A stretch of 35,829 bases of DNA from Gammaproteobacteria bacterium (GTDB lineage: Bacteria > Pseudomonadota > Gammaproteobacteria > Steroidobacterales > PWYM01), in assembly GCA_020832005.1 (NCBI GenBank), contig JAFIFN010000026.1:1-35829 (forward strand), in the 5' to 3' direction. A model generated the notes under the pieces. It searched no databases and was not told the DNA's origin. It was given only the letters and a program-made list of their open reading frames with translations. Made by a program: the position numbers and the translations under genes. Numbering within the stretch: position 1 is the stretch's first letter; each line of letters opens with the position of its first letter. Below are positions 25,604 through 33,425 of this stretch, piece after piece.

Positions 25604-27103
25604 ATGACCGAACGGATCACTCACTGGATTGCGGGAGCGTCCCACGGGCAACCCGCCGGGCGGACCGGCGACGTCTATGATCCTGCCGTCGGAACCGTGA
25701 CCGGTAGGGTCGAATTGGCCGACGCAGCTTTGGTCAATACCGCGGTCGCCGTGGCGACCAAGGCCGCGTCGACATGGCGGCTGTCCTCGCTCAGCCGTCG
25801 GGCTAAGTTAATGTTCGCGTTCCGGGAGTTGCTGGCCGCCCGAAAGGAGGAACTGGCCGCGATTATCACGGCCGAACACGGTAAAGTGCTTTCGGACGCA
25901 CTCGGCGAGGTTACCCGCGGCCTTGAAGTGGTCGAATTCGCCTGCGGGATCCCCCACCTGATGAAGGGTGGCTACTCTGCTGGCGTGTCCGCGGGGGGGG
26001 TCGACGTGTTCTCAATACGCCAACCGCTCGGCGTCGTGGGTATTATCAGCCCCTTCAACTTCCCAGCAATGGTCCCTATGTGGTTTTTCCCGCTTGCGAT
26101 CGCAGCAGGGAATGCGGTGCTGCTCAAGCCCAGTGAGAAAAACCCCTCAGCCTCGGTGTGGTTGGCACAGCTGCTTAGTGAAGCCGGGCTGCCGGATGGC
26201 GTATTCAATGTCGTGCACGGCGACAAGGTCGCTGTCGATAGCATCCTCCAGCACCCCGGAATCGCGGCGATTTCGTTCGTAGGCTCAACCACGATCGCCC
26301 GCTACGTTTACGCAGAGGGTACCCGCACCGGCAAGCGTGTCCAGGCTCTCGGCGGCGCAAAGAACCACATGGTGGTTCTGCCCGACGCCGACCTTGATCT
26401 CGCGGCAGATGCGGCTGTTAATGCTGGCTTCGGCTCTGCAGGCGAACGCTGCATGGCTATCTCCGCACTGATCGCGGTCGAACCGATCGCCGACGAATTG
26501 GTCAATCGAATCGCTTCGCGCATGGCCAGCATAAAGGTCGGTGACGGACGCCGCGGCTGCGACATGGGACCGCTTGTCACCCGCACCCATCGCGACAAGG
26601 TAGCTGCCTACGTCCACGATGGGGTCGCCGAAGGAGCTACGTTGGTCGTCGACGGTCGGAATATCTCCGATATCGACGGTGACGACGGCGGTTTCTGGCT
26701 GAAACCGACCCTGTTCGACCATGTCACCACCGACATGCAGCTATACACCGATGAGCTGTTCGGCCCGGTCCTTAGCGTGGTGCGAGCGGACAGTTACGAC
26801 GACGCGCTCGCGCTCGTCAACGCCAATCCCTATGGAAACGGAACCGCAATCTTCACCAACGACGGCGGCGCCGCGCGGCGCTTCCAGGACGAGGTCCAAG
26901 TCGGAATGGTCGGCATAAATGTCCCGATCCCTGTGCCGATGGCCTATTACTCGTTCGGAGGCTGGAAGGCATCGCTGTTCGGTGACACCCACGCCCACGG
27001 GGCAGACGGCGTCCAGTTCTTCACTCGCGGCAAGGTCGTCACCTCCCGTTGGCTCGACCCGAGCCACGGCGGACTCAACCTCGGCTTCCCGGAGCACGGC
27101 TGA
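25604..27103 (+). CDS. mmsA: CoA-acylating methylmalonate-semialdehyde-type dehydrogenase
   Basis: This 499-residue aldehyde dehydrogenase is of the MmsA/IolA class, which oxidises malonate or methylmalonate semialdehyde with CoA and NAD to acetyl- or propionyl-CoA plus CO2. It shows PLGVVGIISPFNFPAMVPMW, LLKPSEKNP, FVGSTTIARY and the catalytic C283 in GSAGERCMAIS. Where ordinary aldehyde dehydrogenases have a general-base Glu (E-L-G-G), it has L-G-G-A-K-N-H, as CoA-acylating members do. I chose the ATG at 25604 because AAGGA (25590-25594) lies 9 bases before it; the ATG at 25595 abuts that site. It leads a plus-strand operon. Confidence 0.88.
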   Translation: MTERITHWIAGASHGQPAGRTGDVYDPAVGTVTGRVELADAALVNTAVAVATKAASTWRLSSLSRRAKLMFAFRELLAARKEELAAIITAEHGKVLSDALGEVTRGLEVVEFACGIPHLMKGGYSAGVSAGGVDVFSIRQPLGVVGIISPFNFPAMVPMWFFPLAIAAGNAVLLKPSEKNPSASVWLAQLLSEAGLPDGVFNVVHGDKVAVDSILQHPGIAAISFVGSTTIARYVYAEGTRTGKRVQALGGAKNHMVVLPDADLDLAADAAVNAGFGSAGERCMAISALIAVEPIADELVNRIASRMASIKVGDGRRGCDMGPLVTRTHRDKVAAYVHDGVAEGATLVVDGRNISDIDGDDGGFWLKPTLFDHVTTDMQLYTDELFGPVLSVVRADSYDDALALVNANPYGNGTAIFTNDGGAARRFQDEVQVGMVGINVPIPVPMAYYSFGGWKASLFGDTHAHGADGVQFFTRGKVVTSRWLDPSHGGLNLGFPEHG

Positions 27104-27170
27104 GTGCTGCCGCTCTTCGCTAGCGTTCTGATTGAGGCAAACCACCTAGCCGGAAAACATGGAGCAACTG

Positions 27171-28520
27171 ATGAGTCGAAGCGTCGCAACCACCCTGAAC
27201 GAGGTCCTCGGCCTGGATCGTGCCCATGTATTCCACTCATGGTCCGCTCAAGCCGCCGTTAATCCATTGGTGATTGCGGGCGCCGCAGGCAGCGAGGTAT
27301 GGGACCACCATGGTCGCCGATGGCTCGATTTCTCTTCGCAGCTTGTCAATACCAACATTGGCCATCAGCATCCAAAGGTTATCGCCGCAATTAAAGAACA
27401 GGCAGACCGGTTATGCACGATTGCCCCACAGCACGCCAACGATCGGCGAGGCGAGGCGGCGCACCGAATCGCAGCTCTGGCCCCCCCGCAGTTCAAGAAG
27501 GTGTTCTTCACCAACGGCGGCGCTGATGCAATCGAACATGCCGTCCGCATGGCCAGGCTGCATACCGGACGCCCGAAGATCCTATCTTCTTATAGGTCCT
27601 ACCACGGCGGCACCACTACCGCGGTCAACCTTACGGGTGACCCCCGAAGGTGGCCCAACGACAACGCCACTTCGGGAATTGTGCACTTTTTCGGTCCGTT
27701 CCTGTACCGCTCACATTTTCACGCCACCACCACCGAGGAGGAACGGGACCGGGCGCTGGATCACCTAGACGAGCTAATTTGTTTTGAGGGGCCGTCGACG
27801 ATCGCGGCGATCCTATTGGAGAGTATCCCGGGAACAGCAGGGGTCCTTGTGCCCCCACCAGGCTACCTGCAGGGAGTACGCGAGCTATGCGATCGCAATG
27901 GGATCGTTTTGATTCTGGACGAGGTCATGACCGGTTTCGGACGTACCGGTGCGTGGTTCGCGTTCCAGGAATTCGATGTCGTCCCCGATCTAATCACGTT
28001 CGCGAAAGGGGTCAACTCCGGGTACGTACCGCTAGGCGGGGTCATTATTTCCGACCCGATTTCGGCGACGTTCGACCACCGGGTGTTCCCAGGCGGACTC
28101 ACCTACTCCGGGCATCCGCTCGCATGCGCTGCCGCGGTCGCCACCATCGACGCTATGTATGAAGAGGGGATCGTTGACAACGCTGCGAAGATCGGCGCCA
28201 CCGTCCTCGGACCGGAACTGACCGCGATGGCCGAGCGGCACCCAAGCATAGGAGAGATCCGCGGCCTCGGCGTGTTCTGGGCCCTCGAACTGGTAGCCAA
28301 CCGATCCACCCGCGAGCCGCTCGCCCCATACGGCGCCTCAAGTCCTGCGATGACGGCCACCATCGCGGCGTGCAGGGAGGGCGGCCTGTTGCCGTTGGCG
28401 AATCACAACCGAATTCACGTCGTCCCGCCTTGCACGATTGACGAGGGAGACGCCCGTCGCGGACTTGCGATGCTCGATGAGGCGTTATACGTCGCCGACG
28501 AATACGTCACAGGACGCTGA
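27171..28520 (+). CDS. Class III PLP-dependent aminotransferase (omega-amino acid type)
   Basis: It has 449 residues in fold-type I. Motifs: FFTNGGADAIEHAVRMAR (phosphate cup), SYHGGTT, LILDEVMTGFGRTG with Asp250 on the pyridine nitrogen, and the PLP-binding K279 in ITFAKGVNSGYVPLGG. Class III enzymes transaminate omega-amino groups such as beta-alanine, 3-aminoisobutyrate, GABA or taurine. The product of a beta-amino acid would be malonate or methylmalonate semialdehyde, the substrate of the preceding dehydrogenase, so the two probably act in sequence. I prefer the ATG at 27171 (GGAG 6 bases upstream) over 27159. Confidence 0.87.
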   Translation: MSRSVATTLNEVLGLDRAHVFHSWSAQAAVNPLVIAGAAGSEVWDHHGRRWLDFSSQLVNTNIGHQHPKVIAAIKEQADRLCTIAPQHANDRRGEAAHRIAALAPPQFKKVFFTNGGADAIEHAVRMARLHTGRPKILSSYRSYHGGTTTAVNLTGDPRRWPNDNATSGIVHFFGPFLYRSHFHATTTEEERDRALDHLDELICFEGPSTIAAILLESIPGTAGVLVPPPGYLQGVRELCDRNGIVLILDEVMTGFGRTGAWFAFQEFDVVPDLITFAKGVNSGYVPLGGVIISDPISATFDHRVFPGGLTYSGHPLACAAAVATIDAMYEEGIVDNAAKIGATVLGPELTAMAERHPSIGEIRGLGVFWALELVANRSTREPLAPYGASSPAMTATIAACREGGLLPLANHNRIHVVPPCTIDEGDARRGLAMLDEALYVADEYVTGR

Positions 28521-28648
28521 CCCGGATGCGTACCGCCTGCTCGCTCACGGAGTTCGGCGGGCGATTGCTTGACTGTTTGCTATGATTGGCCCTGGGCGAT
28601 TCCAGACCATTGTGGTTAGAGGCCCTTGGGCGCGATGGAGAAACCACT

Positions 28649-29476
28649 ATGCTCGAATCGACTTTCCGGTCAGGCCTGCTGGCAGGCAAGAACGCGTTCG
28701 TAGCGGGTGGTACAAGCGGAATCAACCTTGGCATCGCAGAGGCTTTCGCACGCTACGGGGCCCGCGTCGCGGTGATGAGCCGCAACCAGCTCAAGGTCGA
28801 TGACGCCATCACACATCTTTCGCAGTGGGACAAACGCGCCATAGGCTATGTCGCCGACGTACGTGATTATGCCGCGGTGGAACGCGCGCTCCAAAACTTC
28901 CATACGAATGCCGGCGAGATCGACTTGGTGGTATCGGGTGCTGCGGGCAATTTTCTCGCGCCTGCGGCGGAGATGTCGGCGAACGCGTTTCGCACTGTGG
29001 TGGAAATCGATCTTCTCGGGACTTTCAACGTGCTCCGCGCCGCTTACGCGCTCCTGCGTAAGCCCGGTGCAAGCCTGATCAGTATCTCGGCTCCGCAATC
29101 GACTATCGTGAGCTATGGTCAGGTGCACGCGGCGGCCGCCAAGGCCGGTGTGGACATGGTTACCCGATCTCTGGCGGTGGAATGGGGTGCCGACGGAATT
29201 CGCGTTAATGCGATCGTCCCTGGTCCAATCGACGGTATGGAGGGCATGGCGCGGCTAGCGCCGACCCCCGCCGCCCGGAAGGCCGTTCGGGCTTCCTGCC
29301 CGCTCGGCAAGTTCGGCAACACCGAGGATGTTGCCGGGCTCGCGTTGTTCCTCGCAAGCGATGCCGGACGGTATATGACGGGGACCGTTACCTATTGCGA
29401 CGGCGGACAGGTGCTGACCATGGCCGGCACTCTCACACCTGCTGCTGTTAAAAGAATGCTGGCGAGTGAAGGATGA
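28649..29476 (+). CDS. Short-chain dehydrogenase/reductase, 2,4-dienoyl-CoA or enoyl-CoA reductase type
   Basis: This 275-residue Rossmann oxidoreductase has the NADP-binding loop A-G-G-T-S-G-I-N-L-G (19-28), followed by VAVMSRNQLKVDDA, whose Arg suggests NADPH preference. GAAGNFLAPAAEMS and NAIVPGPIDGMEGMARL are typical of peroxisomal-type 2,4-dienoyl-CoA reductases. The classical Y-x-x-x-K is absent: the site reads V-H-A-A-A-A-K-A-G-V-D, as in that subgroup. It probably reduces an unsaturated acyl-CoA. The ATG at 28649 follows GGAGAAACCACT; the frame is open 21 codons upstream. The TetR gene overlaps its stop. Confidence 0.82.
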   Translation: MLESTFRSGLLAGKNAFVAGGTSGINLGIAEAFARYGARVAVMSRNQLKVDDAITHLSQWDKRAIGYVADVRDYAAVERALQNFHTNAGEIDLVVSGAAGNFLAPAAEMSANAFRTVVEIDLLGTFNVLRAAYALLRKPGASLISISAPQSTIVSYGQVHAAAAKAGVDMVTRSLAVEWGADGIRVNAIVPGPIDGMEGMARLAPTPAARKAVRASCPLGKFGNTEDVAGLALFLASDAGRYMTGTVTYCDGGQVLTMAGTLTPAAVKRMLASEG

Positions 29477-30195
29477 GACGGAAGTCAATGGCACGCCGAA
29501 ATTCGAGTAGTGACACAACCCTCGCTGGCAAGCCGAACAAACGGCGAGGTGCGGCTCCCCGGAACCCGCAAGGCGACAGGGACTCGCGAGAACTGAAAAA
29601 CGAGGTTATCGCTTTCAAGCGGAGGCGGATTCTCGAAGAGGCGGCACACTTGTTCTTCGTGAACGGCTATGAGGGCACGACGCTGGACTCGATCGCCCAG
29701 CAGCTTCAAGTAACCAAGCCCTACTTATATTCCTATTTCAATAACAAGAGCGAGATCCTGTTTGAAATTTGCCAGACAGGAATCAGGCATGCGCTGACCG
29801 CTCTGGATGAAGCGCTCGTCCTTGAGGCCAAACCAGGGCTGCGGTTAAAGGCGGTGGTCGAGAAAGTGGCCCGCATCGTCATCGACAAACGCGAGTATGT
29901 GGCCGTCTATCAGCGAGAGGAGAAAAACCTCCGTCCGGAGGAGGCCCGGGTAATCAAGACCATGCGCAAGGAATTCGATCGGCGCATCGGCAAGCTGCTC
30001 GCCGAGGGAATAGAATGCCGCGAATTTGCGATGGATGATATTTCCGTCACCGCGACGACTATCGGCGGCATCCTCAGCTGGCTGCCGAACTGGTACCTGC
30101 CTGCTGGGCGGCTATCGGAGAGCGAGGTGATCACCTATACGGTGAAGCTTGTTAATCGCATGGTGGAAGTTAGCAAGCCCGTCGGCCGGAATTAG
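29473..30195 (+). CDS. TetR/AcrR family transcriptional regulator
   Basis: It has 240 residues. A basic, disordered N-terminal extension (about 1-45) is followed by a TetR helix-turn-helix: ILEEAAHLFFVNGYEGTTLD, IAQQLQVTKPYLYSYFNNKS (about 55-95). The all-helical ligand domain resembles those of acyl-CoA-responsive members (KstR2-like, low certainty). The start overlaps the SDR stop (ATGA), so it belongs to the same operon. Its stop overlaps the stop of the convergent meaB gene by two to three bases. Likely ligand: a CoA thioester of the pathway. Likely targets: the two operator-like sites at 25438 and 33359. Confidence 0.88.
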   Translation: MRRKSMARRNSSSDTTLAGKPNKRRGAAPRNPQGDRDSRELKNEVIAFKRRRILEEAAHLFFVNGYEGTTLDSIAQQLQVTKPYLYSYFNNKSEILFEICQTGIRHALTALDEALVLEAKPGLRLKAVVEKVARIVIDKREYVAVYQREEKNLRPEEARVIKTMRKEFDRRIGKLLAEGIECREFAMDDISVTATTIGGILSWLPNWYLPAGRLSESEVITYTVKLVNRMVEVSKPVGRN

Positions 30196-31187
30196 TCAGA
30201 ATCAGATCCATTGCGGCCGGGCGGCTGGAACATAGCTGACACGAGCTCATCCACCAGTTCGGGCAGGTGAGCCGCGCCTTCGTCCAGCCGGGCAACCGCG
30301 CTGGCGCCTGCTCCGCTGCGGATCACTTCCTGCATACGCGCAGCAAGGCGTGCACGCATCGCTTCATGTAACACTTGCTCGAGGCGATTTCGACGACGCT
30401 CGCGAGGGATTTGAGTAGACAATAATGCCTGACGCGCCGTCACCTCCTGCCAAAGCACCTCGATACCCTGCTTGCCGACCGCCACGGTTTCGACGACGGG
30501 GACGTGCGGGGCATCAGCCCTGCGGCCAGCAAGCAACAACTCCAGGTGTCGGCGAGTATCCGAAAGGCCAGGGCGGTCTGCCTTATTTATCACGAAGATG
30601 TCGCCGATCTCCATCATGCCGGCCTTGTGGGCCTGAATCTCGTCGCCCCAGCCGGGGTTCAGCACTACCACCGTGATATCTGCTGTGGCGGCGATGTCAA
30701 CCTCGACCTGGCCAGCGCCCACGGTCTCCAGGATTATCCACGGCCAGCCGCAGGCGGCGAGAAGCGCGGCGCAGGTCTGCGCCGCGTGCGCGAGCCCGCC
30801 CTGCTGTCCTCTCGTCGCCATCGAGCGAATGAATACATCCGAGGCAGGCAGGCCGCCCGGACTCATTCTCACTCGATCGCCGAGCAGCGCGCCGCGCGTA
30901 AACGGCGACGATGGGTCCACCGCGAGGACGGCAACGCGATGACCAGCGCCTATTGCATGGCGTAGTAGCTCACCGACAAGTGTCGATTTGCCCGCGCCCG
31001 GCGCGCCTGTGATACCGAGGATACAAGCGTCGGATGCACCAACATCCAGGTGGCGCTGGACTTCCGCCGTAGCCTCGTCGCTTCGCTCGACCAGGGTCAG
31101 CAGGCGGGCCAGCGAACCTCTATCCCCCGCTCGGGCGCGTTCGAGCAGCGTTGCTACATCGCCGGTGTCGGACACGCTATTGGGCAA
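30192..31187 (-). CDS. meaB: MeaB/ArgK-type GTPase chaperone of a B12-dependent mutase
   Basis: This 331-residue G3E P-loop GTPase loads adenosylcobalamin into acyl-CoA mutases and protects or reactivates them. Walker A is GITGAPGAGKSTLVG (about 58-72). AVDPSSPFTRGALLGDRVRM, RSMATRGQQGGL, the switch ILETVGAGQVEVDIAATAD and NKAD are all canonical. A C-terminal dimerisation helix follows. The start overlaps the small-subunit gene by 11 bases. The order large subunit, small subunit, MeaB shows it serves this particular mutase. Confidence 0.93.
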   Translation of the reverse strand: MPNSVSDTGDVATLLERARAGDRGSLARLLTLVERSDEATAEVQRHLDVGASDACILGITGAPGAGKSTLVGELLRHAIGAGHRVAVLAVDPSSPFTRGALLGDRVRMSPGGLPASDVFIRSMATRGQQGGLAHAAQTCAALLAACGWPWIILETVGAGQVEVDIAATADITVVVLNPGWGDEIQAHKAGMMEIGDIFVINKADRPGLSDTRRHLELLLAGRRADAPHVPVVETVAVGKQGIEVLWQEVTARQALLSTQIPRERRRNRLEQVLHEAMRARLAARMQEVIRSGAGASAVARLDEGAAHLPELVDELVSAMFQPPGRNGSDSD

Positions 31188-31569
31188 CCGATAAACCGGT
31201 CAAACGGCGTGCCGCTGCCACGATATCGGGCAACTGTGAGCCAGGAGGATAAACCTCGACACCCTGAGCCTCGAGGCGCTTTCTGGCCCACGGGGGCACG
31301 ACGCCCCCTGCGAACACTGGCCGATCGATGCCTGCTTCCCTTAATGCAAGCACAGCTCGTTCCGCGACCTCGATATGGCCGCCGATCGACAGGCCCACTA
31401 GATCAACGTCTTCGTCGAGAGCCGCCTGGACGATCTCATCGACTGTGGTCATACCGATCATGATCACCTCGAAGCCGCCATCGCGCAGCGCCTTGGCAAC
31501 GACGGAGGGGCCACGCCAATGACCGTCGAGTCCGGTCTTCGCCAAAAGGATGCGCCGTTGCTGATTCAA
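31177..31569 (-). CDS. B12-binding small subunit of acyl-CoA mutase
   Basis: This 130-residue cobalamin-binding domain shows the D-x-H-x-x-G motif in KTGLDGHWRGPSVVAKAL (the His replaces dimethylbenzimidazole as lower cobalt ligand), then VGLSIGGHIEVA and PVFAGGVVPPWAR for the nucleotide tail. Methylmalonyl-CoA mutases usually read D-G-H-D-R-G; here Trp replaces the second Asp. A free-standing small subunit is typical of 2-hydroxyisobutyryl-, isobutyryl- and archaeal-type mutases, not of the single-chain bacterial methylmalonyl-CoA mutase. It lies between the large-subunit and meaB genes. Confidence 0.92.
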   Translation of the reverse strand: MNQQRRILLAKTGLDGHWRGPSVVAKALRDGGFEVIMIGMTTVDEIVQAALDEDVDLVGLSIGGHIEVAERAVLALREAGIDRPVFAGGVVPPWARKRLEAQGVEVYPPGSQLPDIVAAARRLTGLSVAQ

Positions 31570-31582
31570 GGGCTATTTCTTC

Positions 31583-33226
31583 CTATGCTGTAATCGGTGT
31601 ATCCCAATCGCCAAAGACCTCACGGAACACGTCGCCGATTTCACCCAACGACACGTCCGCCTCCAACGCCGCCATCATGGCGGGCATTACATTCTCTTCG
31701 CCTCGACACGCTGCATTCACCTGCTTGAGCGCGACGCCCACAGCCTTCCCGTCGCGCGTGCGGCGAAGTTCCTGCAGTCGATCGCACGCGACTTCGTAGG
31801 CATCACCAACGCCCATGAAGCCGTCTACCTCGAACGGCGCATGATCCTCGACGAAATCCGTGACACCAACGATGGTCCGCTCGCCGCTGGCCTGCGCATC
31901 CATGTCGGCATTCTGGTTCTCGTGCGCCTTGGCGTGCAACCAGCCGCTGTCGAGACATTCCAGGAAGCCGCCGCGCTTCTGGATCTCCTCGAAGAACTCC
32001 CAGCCCTTACTGATCAAATCGGCTGTAAGCGACTCCACGTAATAAGAGCCGCCGAGCGGATCGACCACACCACAAACGTTGGTCTCATTCTGCAGGATCT
32101 GCTGGATACGAACCGACATCTGGTGGGCGTGCTCGGAAGGCACGGAGAGTGCCTCGTCGTAACCTGAGACCCCGAGCGACTGCGCTCCGCCGAGGACCGC
32201 TGCGAGCCCCATCAGGGTACCGCGCGCAATATTGTTCAGGGGTTGCTGGTAGGCCATTGAGGAGCCAGCCGTCACAACATGGATACGCAGGTTCATCACT
32301 TTCTCGTTGTGGATGCCATAGCGCTCTTCAAGCAACTGGTGCCACATGGCCCGGGCGGCCCGCAGCTTGCTGGCCTCCTCAAAGATGTCCATGCAACAGC
32401 GGAAGTTCATCCCGCCCACCGCCTTGGCTGCAGCCTCCATGTCCATGGAACCGCGGCGCTTTACTTCGTCGAGATACTCCACTGCATTGGCAAAGACCGA
32501 TCCGAGTTCCTGGTAGGCGTTCAGACCAGTGTCAGCGCCGTTATAACCGGCAATGGAAATCGGCACCCACCTTGGCAGATGGCGATTGCAGAACTCCATG
32601 ATATCGACGTTGAGGCGCAGGCCGGCACGCGTGGGCACCTGCTGTTTGGTCACGCAACCAAGATAGGTCAAAAAGTAATCACTTTGCCCGGTACCAGCCA
32701 GACGCGCTAGATCGAGCCCCCGGCGCTTGGCCACCGTCCAGTAACCAGCCAGCGCAAATGGCGCATGCTGGACCACAGCACCACCAGCATGCCCGTAAGT
32801 GGACTCAATGGGAATACCGTCAAGGCAGATGGCAATGTCTCGCACACTCTGCATCACAGCGCCCGTCAGGCCGACGTCCTCGCTGCGGGCCTGCACTTCG
32901 GGATGGTCGACATTGAACAGATGATCGGCAGTGTTGCGATCATGCTCCATCAAAAAGCCGGTTTCGCCATGCGCCAGCAGGAACTTGATCCGCTCGTTTT
33001 CGTCCTCAGGCTTGCCAAAGCCGCTCAGCTGAAAGATGCGCCATGGTTTACTGCGAAAACCCTGTGGATAGGCCCCTCGCAGAAACGGTCCCTGCCCGGG
33101 AGGGCTGCCAAGCCTGGCAAGGTGCTCGGCCGGAATGTCTTCCGGTCCATAATGGGCACGCAGTGGAATCTCGGAAAGCGTTTCCCACTTCTTGCGAAGC
33201 CAGCGTTGCTGGTCAAACTGGCGCAT
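31583..33226 (-). CDS. Divergent adenosylcobalamin-dependent acyl-CoA mutase, large (substrate) subunit; substrate unknown
   Basis: This 547-residue TIM barrel is of the methylmalonyl-CoA mutase family, without a B12 domain. Family landmarks are PWRIFQLSGF (61-70), G-T-G-Q-S-D (178-183), S-I-A-G-Y-N (224-229), LNNIARGTLMGLAAVLGGAQSL and NVCGVVDPLGGSYYVE. Key substrate residues differ from methylmalonyl-CoA mutase (P. shermanii numbering from memory, eye alignment): Arg87 to F65, Tyr89 to L67, Arg207 to C191, His244 to N229. E94 falls where 2-hydroxyisobutyryl-CoA mutase has its Asp. It is therefore not a methylmalonyl-CoA mutase. The start at 33226 follows GGGAGTGTG; the frame is open 16 codons upstream. 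Confidence 0.85.
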   Translation of the reverse strand: MRQFDQQRWLRKKWETLSEIPLRAHYGPEDIPAEHLARLGSPPGQGPFLRGAYPQGFRSKPWRIFQLSGFGKPEDENERIKFLLAHGETGFLMEHDRNTADHLFNVDHPEVQARSEDVGLTGAVMQSVRDIAICLDGIPIESTYGHAGGAVVQHAPFALAGYWTVAKRRGLDLARLAGTGQSDYFLTYLGCVTKQQVPTRAGLRLNVDIMEFCNRHLPRWVPISIAGYNGADTGLNAYQELGSVFANAVEYLDEVKRRGSMDMEAAAKAVGGMNFRCCMDIFEEASKLRAARAMWHQLLEERYGIHNEKVMNLRIHVVTAGSSMAYQQPLNNIARGTLMGLAAVLGGAQSLGVSGYDEALSVPSEHAHQMSVRIQQILQNETNVCGVVDPLGGSYYVESLTADLISKGWEFFEEIQKRGGFLECLDSGWLHAKAHENQNADMDAQASGERTIVGVTDFVEDHAPFEVDGFMGVGDAYEVACDRLQELRRTRDGKAVGVALKQVNAACRGEENVMPAMMAALEADVSLGEIGDVFREVFGDWDTPITA

Positions 33227-33425
33227 CACACTCCCTATATGCAGTAGTGGGCGTCGGTGCTTTCCCGAAAGCACCCCCGGCTGTCGCCTGGGAAAGCCCG
33301 CATTACTGGCTTTTCTGGCGGATCATGACTCGATCATATACCAAGACATCTGAATTGCTACTCTTGAGTATACTCCACAAATGTGCAACAGTTAACCGTG
33401 CCGCAATTCAACTCGGGGGAGAGCT
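33227..33425. promoter_or_regulatory. Divergent intergenic region between mutase and alcohol dehydrogenase genes
   Basis: About 199 bases, AT-rich in the second half. It must drive the mutase operon leftwards and the dehydrogenase-ligase pair rightwards. It holds operator site 2 (33359-33372). Confidence 0.5.
33359..33375. promoter_or_regulatory. Candidate cluster operator, site 2
   Basis: TACTC-TTG-AGTATA (33359-33372). It extends into a perfect palindrome GAGTATACTC (33366-33375), giving alternating TACTC / GAGTA / TACTC half sites. On the reverse strand TACTCAAGAGTA matches site 1 (TACTCAAAAGTA) at 11 of 12 bases. Confidence 0.45.

Noticed and set aside
31583-33226. Plain annotation as methylmalonyl-CoA mutase
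   Set aside because: Residues needed for the methylmalonyl carboxylate and thioester are replaced, and no epimerase or carboxylase accompanies it.
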